DNA of 64,000 nt from Aureimonas populi (GTDB lineage Bacteria; Pseudomonadota; Alphaproteobacteria; Rhizobiales; Rhizobiaceae): NCBI RefSeq assembly GCF_017815515.1, contig NZ_CP072611.1, positions 1,302,001-1,366,000 of the forward strand, written 5' to 3'. The translations under genes and the position numbers were made by a program. The notes beneath the pieces are model-generated. The model was given only the letters and a program-made list of their open reading frames with translations, had not been told where the DNA came from and did not search any database. Below are positions 8,094 through 16,333 of the stretch, piece after piece (within the stretch, counting starts at the first letter, position 1; every line of letters starts with the position of its first letter).

Positions 8094-8843
8094 TCAGGGT
8101 TCGGGATGCGTGGGGGTGCTCATGCTCCACATCGCATCGAACATGGCAGCCTGGAACACTGCGAACTCCGCGCTGTCGATGATCAGGCCGTAGCTCTCGC
8201 GCGCCGAGGAGATCATGCACACCTTGTTGCCGTAGACGAACGAGGTCATCGCCAGCGTGTATTGCGACGGCGCGTAACGCAGCTCGCGCTTCTCCTCCCT
8301 GCTCGACGGCCAGATCGGAATGATGTCCCGCTCCTGCGACCGGATCACCCGCAGCCATATGCCCCGCCGCGCCCTTTCGGCCAGATAGCCGCCGATCTCG
8401 TCCAGTCCCGGCTCCGCCATCAGCTCCCTCATGGACAGCGTCGCGCGCAGCACCGTTTCCTCGCCGGCCAGGGTGTCCCACAGGGCAGCCCTGATCCCCT
8501 CCGGGCCGGGGTGGAAGCGCACGTTCGGCTGTCCGCTTTCGTGATGATACATCGAGCGCAGCACCGGCATCACCTCGTCGAGCATCTGGCGACGCGCCTC
8601 CAGCCTCTCGAGCAGGATGCTCGGGTCGCGCGCGACCACGAAGCGGCGCCGGCCCTCGTCCACGAACTTGACCAGCCCCTCCTCCTCCAGCTTCGCCAGC
8701 GCGTCATGGGCGGTGGTGCGGGCGAGACCCGCGCGGGCCGCGATCTCGGCGACGGACGCACCGCCGAGGCTGATCGCCGTCAGGTAGAGCTTGTAGAGCG
8801 TGCCGGTGATCCCAACGCGGGCAAGCTTGTCCTCAAGATTCAC
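8094..8843 (-). CDS. TrmB-like HTH transcriptional regulator
   Basis: Protein of 249 residues. The N-terminal winged helix covers about residues 5-65 (AEIAARAGLARTTAHDALAKLEEEGLV). A coiled segment and a C-terminal phospholipase-D-like sensor fold follow (RATLSMRELM, RGIWLRVI and a final MISSARESYGLIIDSAEFA), as in TrmB and its bacterial relatives. I chose GTG at 8841-8843 because AGGAAGGAAG sits seven bases upstream; the ATG at 8900 has no such site and would overlap an operator-like repeat. It faces away from the importer-nitrilase operon with two matching inverted repeats in the shared upstream region, so it is the likely regulator of that operon. Confidence 0.78.
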   Translation of the reverse strand: MNLEDKLARVGITGTLYKLYLTAISLGGASVAEIAARAGLARTTAHDALAKLEEEGLVKFVDEGRRRFVVARDPSILLERLEARRQMLDEVMPVLRSMYHHESGQPNVRFHPGPEGIRAALWDTLAGEETVLRATLSMRELMAEPGLDEIGGYLAERARRGIWLRVIRSQERDIIPIWPSSREEKRELRYAPSQYTLAMTSFVYGNKVCMISSARESYGLIIDSAEFAVFQAAMFDAMWSMSTPTHPEP

Positions 8844-8900
8844 GATCGATCTTCCTTCCTGCTCGCGGACGGGCATGTCCCAATTCGCCGGAGTTATCAA

Positions 8901-8918
8901 TGTCGGTTTCTTCCGACA
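8901..8918. promoter_or_regulatory. Operator-like inverted repeat, copy 1
   Basis: Half-sites TGTCG and CGACA flank an eight-base spacer. Same half-sites and same spacer as the copy at 9042-9059. It lies just upstream of the TrmB-like regulator's start, where binding would give autoregulation. The surrounding region (8844-9165) is gene-free and AT-rich. Confidence 0.6.
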
Positions 8919-9036
8919 AATGTCAAAATCGGCATCTCATTAATTAGGCATATTCCGCCGATATAGCGCCAAAAAAACAGACAATATGGAATTTACGTTC
9001 GAAAATTCCCCGATAATGTAACAAAATTCTGAATTA

Positions 9037-9064
9037 CAAAATGTCGATATATGCCGACATTTTG
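9037..9064. promoter_or_regulatory. Operator-like inverted repeat, copy 2
   Basis: Perfect ten-base arms CAAAATGTCG and CGACATTTTG are separated by eight bases. The inner half-sites TGTCG and CGACA match copy 1 exactly in sequence and spacing. Centre-to-centre distance is 141 bases. It lies about 100 bases before the permease start, in promoter position for the transporter-nitrilase operon. It could also form an RNA hairpin, but there is no T-run after it. Confidence 0.65.
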
Positions 9065-9165
9065 CTCTTGCTGTAGTGCGGCATGTTGAGGATGATCAGG
9101 GCGCGCCGAGGAGGCGATCTCCTTGCGCACAATCGTGAAGCTTACAGGCATAACGAGAGGTTGCC

Positions 9166-9999
9166 ATGTCAAAGGGCATCGGAACACCTGTCCTGCCGGG
9201 TGGCGCCGGCCGAACGGCCTGGCCGGCGGGGGCGCGAATGCTGAACGGAAGGGCCGCCCGGGGGGCGATCGGCCTCTTCGCCTTCTTCGCCGTCTGGCAG
9301 GGCCTGACAAGCTCCGGGATCGTCGATGGCTTCCTTCTGCCCTCACCCTTCGCGGTCGCGGGCGCCCTGTGGCAGATGGCCCTCGACGGATCCTTGTGGG
9401 TCCATCTCGGCGCCAGCCTCCAGCGTGTCGCGGTCGGCTTCCTTCTGGCGTGCATCGTCGGGCTGGCGCTGGGCTTGCTCTGCGGTTGGTGGCGGGCGTT
9501 CTCGGACTATATCCGCCCGGTGGTCGAGGCGCTCCGGCCCATCCCGCCGCTGGCCTGGATTCCCATCACCATCCTGTGGTTCGGTCTCGGGGATGCCGCC
9601 TCCTACTTCCTGGTTTTCCTCGGAGCGGTGTTTCCCGCTTTCCTGGCCACTTACACCGCGGTGAGGGGACTGGATCGCAACCAGATGAACGCCGCCCTGT
9701 GCCTGGGCGCCGGCCCCTGGCAGTTGCTGCGGGACGTGCTGATCCCCGCTTCCCTCCCTATCATTCTGCCGGGCCTGCGTATCGCTCTGGGCATCGGCTG
9801 GATGTGTGTCGTGACGGCCGAGCTGATCGCCGCCCAGACGGGCCTCGGCTACCTGATCCAGCAATCGCGCATGCTGTTCCAGATCAACAACGTCGTAGCC
9901 GGCATGGTGACGATCGGCCTCGTCGGCTTCGCCATGTCCGCCCTTCTCGAACAGGTCGAGCGCCGGGTGAACGCCTGGGCGCCCTCCGAGCGTCTTTGA
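9166..9999 (+). CDS. ABC transporter permease, SsuC/TauC family
   Basis: Inner-membrane protein of 277 residues with about six hydrophobic segments after a cytoplasmic N-terminus of some 30 residues. The EAA loop reads NAALCLGAGPWQLLRDVLIPASLP, and the family element VEALRPIPPLAWIPI is present. These features mark the nitrate/sulfonate/taurine-type permeases. GAGAGG five bases before ATG supports the start. It is the first gene of a five-gene operon (permease, ATPase, binding protein, flavin reductase, nitrilase), so the imported compound may be a nitrile or a precursor of one. Family substrates (alkanesulfonates, taurine, thiamine precursors, aromatic acids) vary too widely to decide from the sequence. 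Confidence 0.9.
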   Translation: MSKGIGTPVLPGGAGRTAWPAGARMLNGRAARGAIGLFAFFAVWQGLTSSGIVDGFLLPSPFAVAGALWQMALDGSLWVHLGASLQRVAVGFLLACIVGLALGLLCGWWRAFSDYIRPVVEALRPIPPLAWIPITILWFGLGDAASYFLVFLGAVFPAFLATYTAVRGLDRNQMNAALCLGAGPWQLLRDVLIPASLPIILPGLRIALGIGWMCVVTAELIAAQTGLGYLIQQSRMLFQINNVVAGMVTIGLVGFAMSALLEQVERRVNAWAPSERL

Positions 10000-10008
10000 G
10001 GTAGCGAC

Positions 10009-10854
10009 ATGAACAGCGCCGTGACTTCCATCGTCCCCGTCGCCGGGCGGGGCCCCGGTCCCATCGAGGGTCCCGTCCAGATCAGCATCCAGAACGTCGG
10101 CAAGATCTATGGCGACCCCAACGCCGAGAGCGCGGTCGTTGCCCTCGACGGGGTGACGCTCGGTGTGCGGCGCGGGGAGTTCATTTCCCTGCTCGGCCCC
10201 TCGGGATGTGGAAAGTCCACGCTTCTGGGCATCGTCGCCGGCTTCCAGCCGGCCTCGAGCGGGCAGGTTCTCCAGGATGGGCGGCCGATCACCAGGCCCG
10301 GCCCCACGCGAACCGTCGTCTTCCAGGACTACGCCCTGTTCGGGTGGATGACGATCCAGGCGAACATCGAGTTCGGCCTCAAGGCGAAGGGCCTGTCGAA
10401 GCGCGAGCGCGGCGAGGTTGCCCGGTCTCTGATCGATACCGTCCGGTTGACGGGTTTCGAGGACAAGTACCCTCACGAGGTGTCTGGCGGCATGAAGCAG
10501 CGCGCGGCCATCGCCAGGGCGCTGGCGCCCGATCCCGACATTCTCCTGATGGATGAGCCCTTCGGCGCCCTCGATGCGCAGACCCGTGTTCTCCTGCAGG
10601 AGGAAATCGCCCGCATCTCATCGGAGGCGGGAAAGACCGTCCTCTTCGTCACCCACGGCATCGAGGAAGCGGTCTTCCTCGCCGACCGCGTGGTGGTCAT
10701 GAGCCCGCGGCCGGGACGGGTGCGCGAGGAAGTGGCCGTCCCGCTTCCCCGGCCGCGCACCGCTGAAATGAGATCCGACCCCTGGTTCGTCTCCACCGTC
10801 AACGAACTGTGGGAGACGCTGAAACCTGAATGGCAGAAAGGAGAACAGGAATGA
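10009..10854 (+). CDS. ABC transporter ATP-binding protein, SsuB/TauB family
   Basis: Cytoplasmic ATPase of 281 residues. Walker A is GPSGCGKST near residue 64, the Q-loop reads VVFQDYALFGWM, the signature is VSGGMKQRAAIARALA, Walker B is ILLMDEPFGALDA and the switch histidine is in LFVTHGIEEAVF. The VSGGMKQR variant and GIEEAV are typical of the nitrate/sulfonate/taurine subfamily. The N-terminus is about 25 residues longer than most SsuB proteins. A GAGG lies upstream of the ATG. The stop overlaps the next start as ATGA, so ATPase and binding protein are coupled. Confidence 0.92.
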   Translation: MNSAVTSIVPVAGRGPGPIEGPVQISIQNVGKIYGDPNAESAVVALDGVTLGVRRGEFISLLGPSGCGKSTLLGIVAGFQPASSGQVLQDGRPITRPGPTRTVVFQDYALFGWMTIQANIEFGLKAKGLSKRERGEVARSLIDTVRLTGFEDKYPHEVSGGMKQRAAIARALAPDPDILLMDEPFGALDAQTRVLLQEEIARISSEAGKTVLFVTHGIEEAVFLADRVVVMSPRPGRVREEVAVPLPRPRTAEMRSDPWFVSTVNELWETLKPEWQKGEQE

Positions 10855-11903
10855 CGATGAACATGTCGCGTCGTCGGTTCGGCCAGTTGGCCGCCGGCCT
10901 TGCCGCTTCCGCCCCGCTGATGACCCCCGCGATCCTGCGCGCGCAGGAGGGCGATCTGGTGCGGATGTGCTGGTTCAACACCACCACGGTTTCGGCCCAG
11001 ATCGCCCACGTCCTCATGCGGACCGACATCGCCGCCCGCAACGGGCTGCGCGTGGAGATGCTGCAACTGAACGCCTCTCCGGCGATCAACGAGGCCCTCG
11101 TGTCGGGCGCGGGCGATATCGGCACCCTGTCGGACTTCGCGGCTGTCACCACCATGGCCGTCGGGGCGCCCGTGACCACCGTCTCGTCCCAGGCCCGGTT
11201 CCGCTCGGCCATTCTTGCGACCACCAATTCCGGCATCACGCAACTCTCGGACCTGAAGGGCAGGCAGGTCTACGGCACCTTCGGGATCACAGCGTTCCAG
11301 AACGCCCAGGAGGCGGTGCAGAGCGTGGGGCTGGCGCCGGGGCGGGATGTCGATTTCGTCAATATCGGCCCGGCGGAACTGGCCGACGCCGTCGGTTCGC
11401 AGAGGATCGACGCCTTCTTCACCTACGATCCCTTCGTGACCTTCTTCGAGGATGCGGGCTTTGCCAGCGTCGTCTCGCAGAACCTGACGCCGGTCATCGT
11501 CCTGACCGCGCGCAGCGAATTCGTCGACGAGCGCCCCGACGTTTTGAAGCGCTTCCTGAGGGCGAACTCCGAGGCGCTGTTCTTCGCCAGCCAGAATCAC
11601 GACCTCGCCAATGGCTGGTTCCGTTCGCTCGAGCCGGCCAAGAACATTCCCGAGCATGTCCTCCAGACGGCGTCGAGCTACGATCCGGCCTGGAGCGCAC
11701 AGTCCTTCACCGACGTCAGGGCGGCGCTCTCGGGCGAACAGATCGACCAGATGCAGACCCTTGCCGACTGGGGTGCTGAAGCCAGTCTTCTTCCCCGCGC
11801 GCCCGAGGTCTCGCAGTTCGTCAACACGGCGATCGCCGAGCAGGTGGATGCCGAGGCGGCCACGAGAGGCTTCGATCCTTCGACCGTGACGATCACCGGC
11901 TAG
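10851..11903 (+). CDS. ABC transporter substrate-binding protein, SsuA/NrtA-like, Tat-exported
   Basis: Periplasmic binding protein of 350 residues. The N-terminus carries a twin-arginine signal (SRRRFGQLAAG, ending near ILRAQ), so it is probably exported folded. Later segments INEALVSGAGDIGTLSDFA, LKGRQVYGTFGITA and RIDAFFTYDPF are typical of the nitrate/sulfonate/pyrimidine-precursor binding family. The start at 10851 gives the ATGA overlap with the ATPase; an upstream in-frame ATG would lie inside that gene. It probably decides the specificity of the importer feeding the flavin reductase and nitrilase encoded downstream. The ligand is not recognisable from sequence alone. Confidence 0.87.
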   Translation: MTMNMSRRRFGQLAAGLAASAPLMTPAILRAQEGDLVRMCWFNTTTVSAQIAHVLMRTDIAARNGLRVEMLQLNASPAINEALVSGAGDIGTLSDFAAVTTMAVGAPVTTVSSQARFRSAILATTNSGITQLSDLKGRQVYGTFGITAFQNAQEAVQSVGLAPGRDVDFVNIGPAELADAVGSQRIDAFFTYDPFVTFFEDAGFASVVSQNLTPVIVLTARSEFVDERPDVLKRFLRANSEALFFASQNHDLANGWFRSLEPAKNIPEHVLQTASSYDPAWSAQSFTDVRAALSGEQIDQMQTLADWGAEASLLPRAPEVSQFVNTAIAEQVDAEAATRGFDPSTVTITG

Positions 11904-12014
11904 CAGTCGAGGCGCGCCGGTCCTCTGCCGGGAGCGCGCAGGAACCTGCCGGCGCGCCGCAGGCGTGTCCTTGCTGCGACGATGAGGGCTGGAAACGTAG
12001 GGGATGCGGGACGC

Positions 12015-12770
12015 ATGCTGGGGAAGAATGGGGCGCGGACCACGCCGGCGTCCGGCGGGCACGAGCAGGCGGAACAGGCCGGGCGACAGGCGCAGGCGAG
12101 CGCCGGGCCAACGCGTCACTTCGACTTTTCCTCCCTTTCCGGCCCGGAGCGCTACCGGCTGCTGACCTCGTCCATCATGCCGCGGCCCATCGCCTGGGTT
12201 GTGACCTGTGCGGCCGATGGGGGGATGAATGCCGCTCCTTATTCGTTCTTCAACGTCTTCGGGGCCGATCCGCCGGTGCTGGCCATCGGCATTCTTCCCG
12301 GTCCCTGCGGTCGCAAGGACACTGCCGCCAACATCCTGGCAACGCGCGAATTCGTCGTCAATCTCGTGCCTTTCGCGTTGGCGCGGGAGATGAGCGCGAC
12401 CAGCGTCGAGGCGCCCCCGGAGGTGGACGAACTGGCGCTGGCCGACCTTGCCACGCTGCCGAGCTTGGCCGTCCGACCCCCGCGCATCGCCTTGTCGCCC
12501 GTCACCTTCGAGTGCCGGCTGACCCATGGCCTGGAGACCGGCACCGACCAGTTCCTGATGGTCGGCGAGGTGCTGCACGCCCATTTCGCGCAAGGCGTCC
12601 TCACCGGGAATCCGGACCGGCCGCGCATCGACGCTGCGGCACTGGACCTCGTCGGCAGGATGCACGGGCCGGCGACCTATGCCCGTACGAGAGAGACTTT
12701 CGAGATGGCCCGGCCCGCATGGCGCGACAGCGCGGAGACGCAGGGCAGGGTGGATAAAGAGGACGATTGA
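12015..12770 (+). CDS. Flavin reductase-like domain protein
   Basis: Protein of about 251 residues. After roughly 35 poorly ordered residues comes a split-barrel FMN-binding domain: SSIMPRPIAWVVT, NAAPYSFFNVFGADPPVLAIG, KDTAANILATREFVVNLV and FECRLTHGLETG. Members of this flavoprotein family reduce flavin with NAD(P)H for a partner monooxygenase, or act as FMN enzymes themselves. No monooxygenase gene is in the window. An ATG at 11982 is an alternative start; 12015 was preferred because AGGGGA and GGGA lie upstream. It ends one base before the nitrilase ATG, so the two are surely cotranscribed. Confidence 0.82.
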   Translation: MLGKNGARTTPASGGHEQAEQAGRQAQASAGPTRHFDFSSLSGPERYRLLTSSIMPRPIAWVVTCAADGGMNAAPYSFFNVFGADPPVLAIGILPGPCGRKDTAANILATREFVVNLVPFALAREMSATSVEAPPEVDELALADLATLPSLAVRPPRIALSPVTFECRLTHGLETGTDQFLMVGEVLHAHFAQGVLTGNPDRPRIDAAALDLVGRMHGPATYARTRETFEMARPAWRDSAETQGRVDKEDD

Positions 12771-12771
12771 A

Positions 12772-13746
12772 ATGACGAAGATAAAGGTCGCGGCGGTGCA
12801 GGCTGCCACGGTTCCCTTCGACGCAGCCGCCGCCACGGAGCGCACCGTCGCCCTGATCGGCGAGGCGGCGGCTGCCGGCGCCGTGGTGGCCGTCTTCCCC
12901 GAGGCGTTCATCGGCGGCTATCCCAAGGGCCTCGACTTCGGTTGCTGCATCGGCCGGCGAACGAGCGAGGGGCGCGCCGACTTCGCTCGCTATGTGCGGG
13001 GGGCCATTTGCGTGCCGGGACCGGAAGTCGATGAACTCGTCGCGGCCTGCGCGCGTCATGGGCTATACGCCGTGGTCGGCATCATCGAGCGTGATGGCGG
13101 CACCCTCTACTGCACGGCCCTGTACCTCTCGCCGGCTGGCCTCCTGGGCACCCATCGCAAGGTCATGCCCACCGGTGCGGAGCGGCTCGTATGGGGGTTC
13201 GGCGACGGATCGACCCTGACCGTGGTGGACACGCCGCATGGGCGGCTGGGCGGCGCAATCTGCTGGGAGCATTACATGCCGCTCATGCGAGCGGCCTATT
13301 ACAGCAAGGGCGTCCAGCTCTGGGCCGCCCCGACGGCCGACGATCGCGAAAGCTGGGTCGCCACCATGCGCCACGTTGCGATGGAGGGGCGGTGCTTCGT
13401 GATCGGCGCATGCCAGGTCATGCGGCGGTCGGACTACCCGGACGATTACGCAAGCCGGATCGAGGTGGCGCCGGACGACTGGCTCATGCGCGGGCGCTCG
13501 GTCATCGTCGGCCCCCTCGGCGACATTCTGGCAGGCCCGCTCCTCGATGAGGAAGGCATTCTCACCGCCGAGATCGATCTCGACGAACTGATCGGCGCAC
13601 GGCTGGATTTCGATCCCGTGGGGCATTACGCGCGGCCCGACATCTTCAGGCTGACGGTCAACGAAGCGAGCTGCTCGCCGGTCGTGTCATCCGGTCGCCG
13701 CGATATCGCTGCGGAGCGCGGGCCAACGAGCCAGCCGCAGCTCTGA
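12772..13746 (+). CDS. Nitrilase family C-N hydrolase
   Basis: Cytoplasmic hydrolase of 324 residues with the complete catalytic triad: Glu44 in FPEAFIGGYPKG, Lys130 in HRKVMPTGAERLVWG and Cys164 in GAICWEHYMPL. These motif forms, with CWEH after the nucleophile, are those of true nitrilases, which convert R-CN to R-COOH plus ammonia, rather than of amidases or carbamoylases. Length fits the 310-370 norm. It closes the operon behind importer and flavin reductase genes. A role in using an imported nitrile as nitrogen or carbon source is the simplest reading. The preceding stop and this start are separated by a single base. Confidence 0.92.
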   Translation: MTKIKVAAVQAATVPFDAAAATERTVALIGEAAAAGAVVAVFPEAFIGGYPKGLDFGCCIGRRTSEGRADFARYVRGAICVPGPEVDELVAACARHGLYAVVGIIERDGGTLYCTALYLSPAGLLGTHRKVMPTGAERLVWGFGDGSTLTVVDTPHGRLGGAICWEHYMPLMRAAYYSKGVQLWAAPTADDRESWVATMRHVAMEGRCFVIGACQVMRRSDYPDDYASRIEVAPDDWLMRGRSVIVGPLGDILAGPLLDEEGILTAEIDLDELIGARLDFDPVGHYARPDIFRLTVNEASCSPVVSSGRRDIAAERGPTSQPQL

Positions 13747-13845
13747 ACCCGTTCGCGTGTCGCCGTCCCAAGCCTTGCCGGGGATGCTTCCATGAGGCGC
13801 TCTTTCAGGAGTCCCGGGCCCGGAGAGCCCGTCGAAGGAGGCGTT

Positions 13846-14742
13846 TCATGGCGAAAGCTCCTTGCGAAGGGCTTCCATGAACATTTGCGTGCGGACCGGA
13901 AGGAGCCTTCGGCCCGGTATGATGGCCCATATGGGAATGCGGGCCTGATGCCAGTCCGTCAGGATTCTGACCAGGGAACCGGATCGCACCATCTCCGCGA
14001 CGAGATGGTTGGCCAGCGGCGCGATGCCGGCGCCGTTCATCGCCATGTGCATCAGCACGCCGGGTGAGTTGGCGGTGACACGGCCCTGCGCGACCCCCTC
14101 CCAGCTTTCCGTTCCGGATGCGAGCTTCCAGCCGGGCGCCTCCCCGATCCGCTGGGTGAGGTGCAGGGCCTCGTGGAAGACGAGATCCTCCGGGCGCGAC
14201 GGCGTTCCGCGGCTCTCCAGATAGCCCGGTGACGCATAGAGGCCCATCTCGATCGTGCCGATCCGCCTGGCGGCAAGGGTGGCGTCGTCCTGGAGGTCTC
14301 CGATGCGGACCGCCAGGTCGAAGTTCTCCGTGATCGGATCGACGCGACGCCGCGAGACGTCGATGTCGACGGAGAGCTTCGGATAGGTCGCCATGAAGCG
14401 TGTGATCAACGAAGCCAGCATGTCGGCCGTGAAGTCCGTCGGGATGGATATCCTCAATCGGCCGCGCGGTTCGGACGTTCCCGTCTGGACGAGATGGCCC
14501 GTCGCCTCCACCTCCGCCGCCACCTGCCTCGCATGGATGAGAACCGCGCCGCCGAGGTCTGTGAGGGCGATCGTGCGGGTGGTCCGGTGCAGGAGCTTCT
14601 CGCCGAGACGGCTTTCCAGAACCATGATGCGCCTGGAAATCGTGGAATGGGGAATCCGCAGACGCTCGGCGGCTTTCTTGAAGCTCCCCTCCTGCGCCAC
14701 GAAGGAGAACATGATCAGGTCGTTCGGATCGATGCCTTCCAT
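13846..14742 (-). CDS. LysR-family transcriptional regulator
   Basis: Protein of 298 residues. The N-terminal winged helix has FSFVAQEGSFKKAAERLRIPHSTISRRIMVLE, broken here by the usual helix turn, followed by LGEKLLHRTTRTIALTDLG. The C-terminal periplasmic-binding-like domain has RGRLRISIPTDF, LSVDIDVSRRRVDPI and FDLAVRIGDL. This is the subgroup related to the CrgA/AaeR type. GGAAGGAAG precedes the ATG. It diverges from the NTF2-like gene with a perfect 14-base palindrome in between, so that gene is its likely target. The sequence 13747-13845, between the convergent nitrilase gene and this one, holds no gene. Confidence 0.9.
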   Translation of the reverse strand: MEGIDPNDLIMFSFVAQEGSFKKAAERLRIPHSTISRRIMVLESRLGEKLLHRTTRTIALTDLGGAVLIHARQVAAEVEATGHLVQTGTSEPRGRLRISIPTDFTADMLASLITRFMATYPKLSVDIDVSRRRVDPITENFDLAVRIGDLQDDATLAARRIGTIEMGLYASPGYLESRGTPSRPEDLVFHEALHLTQRIGEAPGWKLASGTESWEGVAQGRVTANSPGVLMHMAMNGAGIAPLANHLVAEMVRSGSLVRILTDWHQARIPIWAIIPGRRLLPVRTQMFMEALRKELSP

Positions 14743-14813
14743 TCTTCCTTCCAGTGAACCGCTGTCGGCGCGCAGCCTGAACTCACTGATTATATCATAT
14801 GCGGGATTCTGAA

Positions 14814-14827
14814 ACCCGATATCGGGT
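14814..14827. promoter_or_regulatory. Perfect 14-base palindrome between LysR and NTF2-like genes
   Basis: ACCCGATATCGGGT is its own reverse complement. It lies about 70 bases from the LysR start and about 75 from the NTF2-like start, in an otherwise AT-richer intergenic region. A dimeric regulator's operator is likely; whether the adjacent LysR protein binds it is unknown. Confidence 0.5.
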
Positions 14828-14903
14828 CTTTATGCCAATCTACATCAGAGTACATTCTCCTCATCGGCAGCCTGTCGCTGCCTTGCAAGTTGGAGAATCT
14901 ACC

Positions 14904-15506
14904 ATGTCCGGCACCAAATCCCGCAGAAGCCATCTCCTCGCCACCGCCCTCGCCGCCACGCTCTCCGTCGCCGCCTATGCCGGCGCGGCGTCCGGTGCCG
15001 CTGCGCAGACCAGCAGCGCCGAGGCCCAGTCGGCGGCGTCCCTGGCCGTGGTCATGGACTTCCTGTCCAACACCGCGCCCGACAAGGTGGAGGCGGCTGC
15101 CGAAAGGCTGGTGGCGCCCGACGCGACCTATGTCTCGCTCAACTTCGAAAACCCGGAACTGAAGAAGATCCTGCCCTGGGCGGGTACCGATCAGGGGCCG
15201 AAGGCCTATAGCGGCACTTTCCTGCGAGTGGCCGATTACTGGAACATCGAGGACTTCACCGTTACCGATCAGATCGCCTCGGGTGAGGATGTCGCCATCT
15301 TCGGCAAGTTCACCTACCGTTCCGTCACCCTCGGCCATGTCTTCACCTCGCCCTTCTCGATCCATGCGAAGGTGCGCGACGGCAAGATGACCTACTTCCA
15401 GTTCATGGAAGACACCTATGCCTCCGCCGGATCGTTCCGCCAGTCCGGCTCGTGGACGGTGAAGACCACCGAGGATTCGGCACCGCTCGAGGTCGGCGCG
15501 GAGTAA
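14904..15506 (+). CDS. Exported NTF2-like (SnoaL-type) protein
   Basis: Protein of 200 residues with a Sec signal peptide (basic start, long hydrophobic stretch, likely cleavage after GAAAQ near residue 35). The mature part has the NTF2/SnoaL fold pattern: VVMDFLSNTAPDKVEAAAERLVAPDATYVSL is typical of the first helix and strand, broken here at about residue 60, and VAIFGKFTYRSVTLG and the C-terminal strand MTYFQFMEDTYA follow. The fold is used by small cyclases, isomerases and ligand-binding proteins; no catalytic residue is assignable. GGAG lies upstream of ATG 14904. It stands alone opposite a LysR gene. Confidence 0.78.
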   Translation: MSGTKSRRSHLLATALAATLSVAAYAGAASGAAAQTSSAEAQSAASLAVVMDFLSNTAPDKVEAAAERLVAPDATYVSLNFENPELKKILPWAGTDQGPKAYSGTFLRVADYWNIEDFTVTDQIASGEDVAIFGKFTYRSVTLGHVFTSPFSIHAKVRDGKMTYFQFMEDTYASAGSFRQSGSWTVKTTEDSAPLEVGAE

Positions 15507-15661
15507 TCGACCCTCGACCGTCGGCCCTGGCGTTGGCCCCTTCGGGGCCTCCGCCCGGGCATGGGTCGACATCCTGCGCGCCACCCTCGACGCTGACCGC
15601 CCGGCGGCGAGCCATGGCCCGCCGGATATTGCCAGCCCATGGCTGCGAGCGTCCCCGGCGC

Positions 15662-16333
15662 TCAGATCATGCCGCCATTGGCGCGCAGCACCTGGCCGTT
15701 GATCCAGCCGCCATCCGGGCCGGTCAGGAAGGACACGGCGGCGGCGATGTCCTCGAGCGTGCCAAGGCGTTCGAGCGGGCTCATTTTGGCCATGCGCTCG
15801 ACCAGCTCGGGCGACTTGCCGTCGAGGAACAATGCGGTCGCGGTCGGCCCCGGCGCCACGGCGTTGATGGTGATGCCGCGGCCTCGCAACTCCTTGGCCA
15901 GGATACCGGTCAGCGCCTCGACCGCGGCCTTGGTCGCGGCATAGATGCCGCAGGTCTCCAGCTTCAGCCCGACGACGCTGGTGGAGAGGTTGACGATCCG
16001 CCCGCCGTCCTGAAGCCGCCGGGCCGCCTCGCGCAGCGTGTTGACCGTGCCCTTGAGGTTGATGGCGATCTGGCTGTCGACCAGCGCGTCGTCCGACTGC
16101 GCCATCGGGGCCAGCCTCATGATCCCGGCATTGTTGACCAGGATGTCGATGCCGCCGAAGGCCGCCTCGGCGCTGTCGAACATCCGAGCCACGGCGGCCG
16201 CATCGCCGACATCGGCCTGATGGGCCGTCGCCTGACCGCCCGAACGGACGATATCGGCGGCCAGTTCCTCGGCGGCGGCGACAGAGCCGGCGTAGTTGAC
16301 GATGACGCGATGGCCATCGGCGGCGAGGCGGCG
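15662..16333 (-). pseudogene. SDR-family oxidoreductase, 5'-truncated remnant
   Basis: Reading leftwards, the frame gives RRLAADGHRVIVNYAG, DILVNNAGIM, the catalytic Ser-Tyr-Lys set in NLSTSVVG and IYAATKAAVEALTG, INAVAPGPTATALF and the usual end GQVLRANGGMI. This is a 3-oxoacyl-ACP-reductase-like SDR. The beginning of the Rossmann fold, with the TGxxxGIG dinucleotide-binding motif and the first helix, is missing: upstream of about 16333 the DNA is instead the tail of a LysR gene on the other strand. The frame stays open further upstream, but that stretch is antisense to the LysR remnant and has no SDR character. Without the NAD(P)-binding loop it cannot be an active enzyme. Confidence 0.72.

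Noticed and set aside
15535..15549. GGCCCC-TTC-GGGGCC hairpin after the NTF2-like gene as a terminator
   Set aside because: Short triloop stem without a T-run on either strand; too weak to call.
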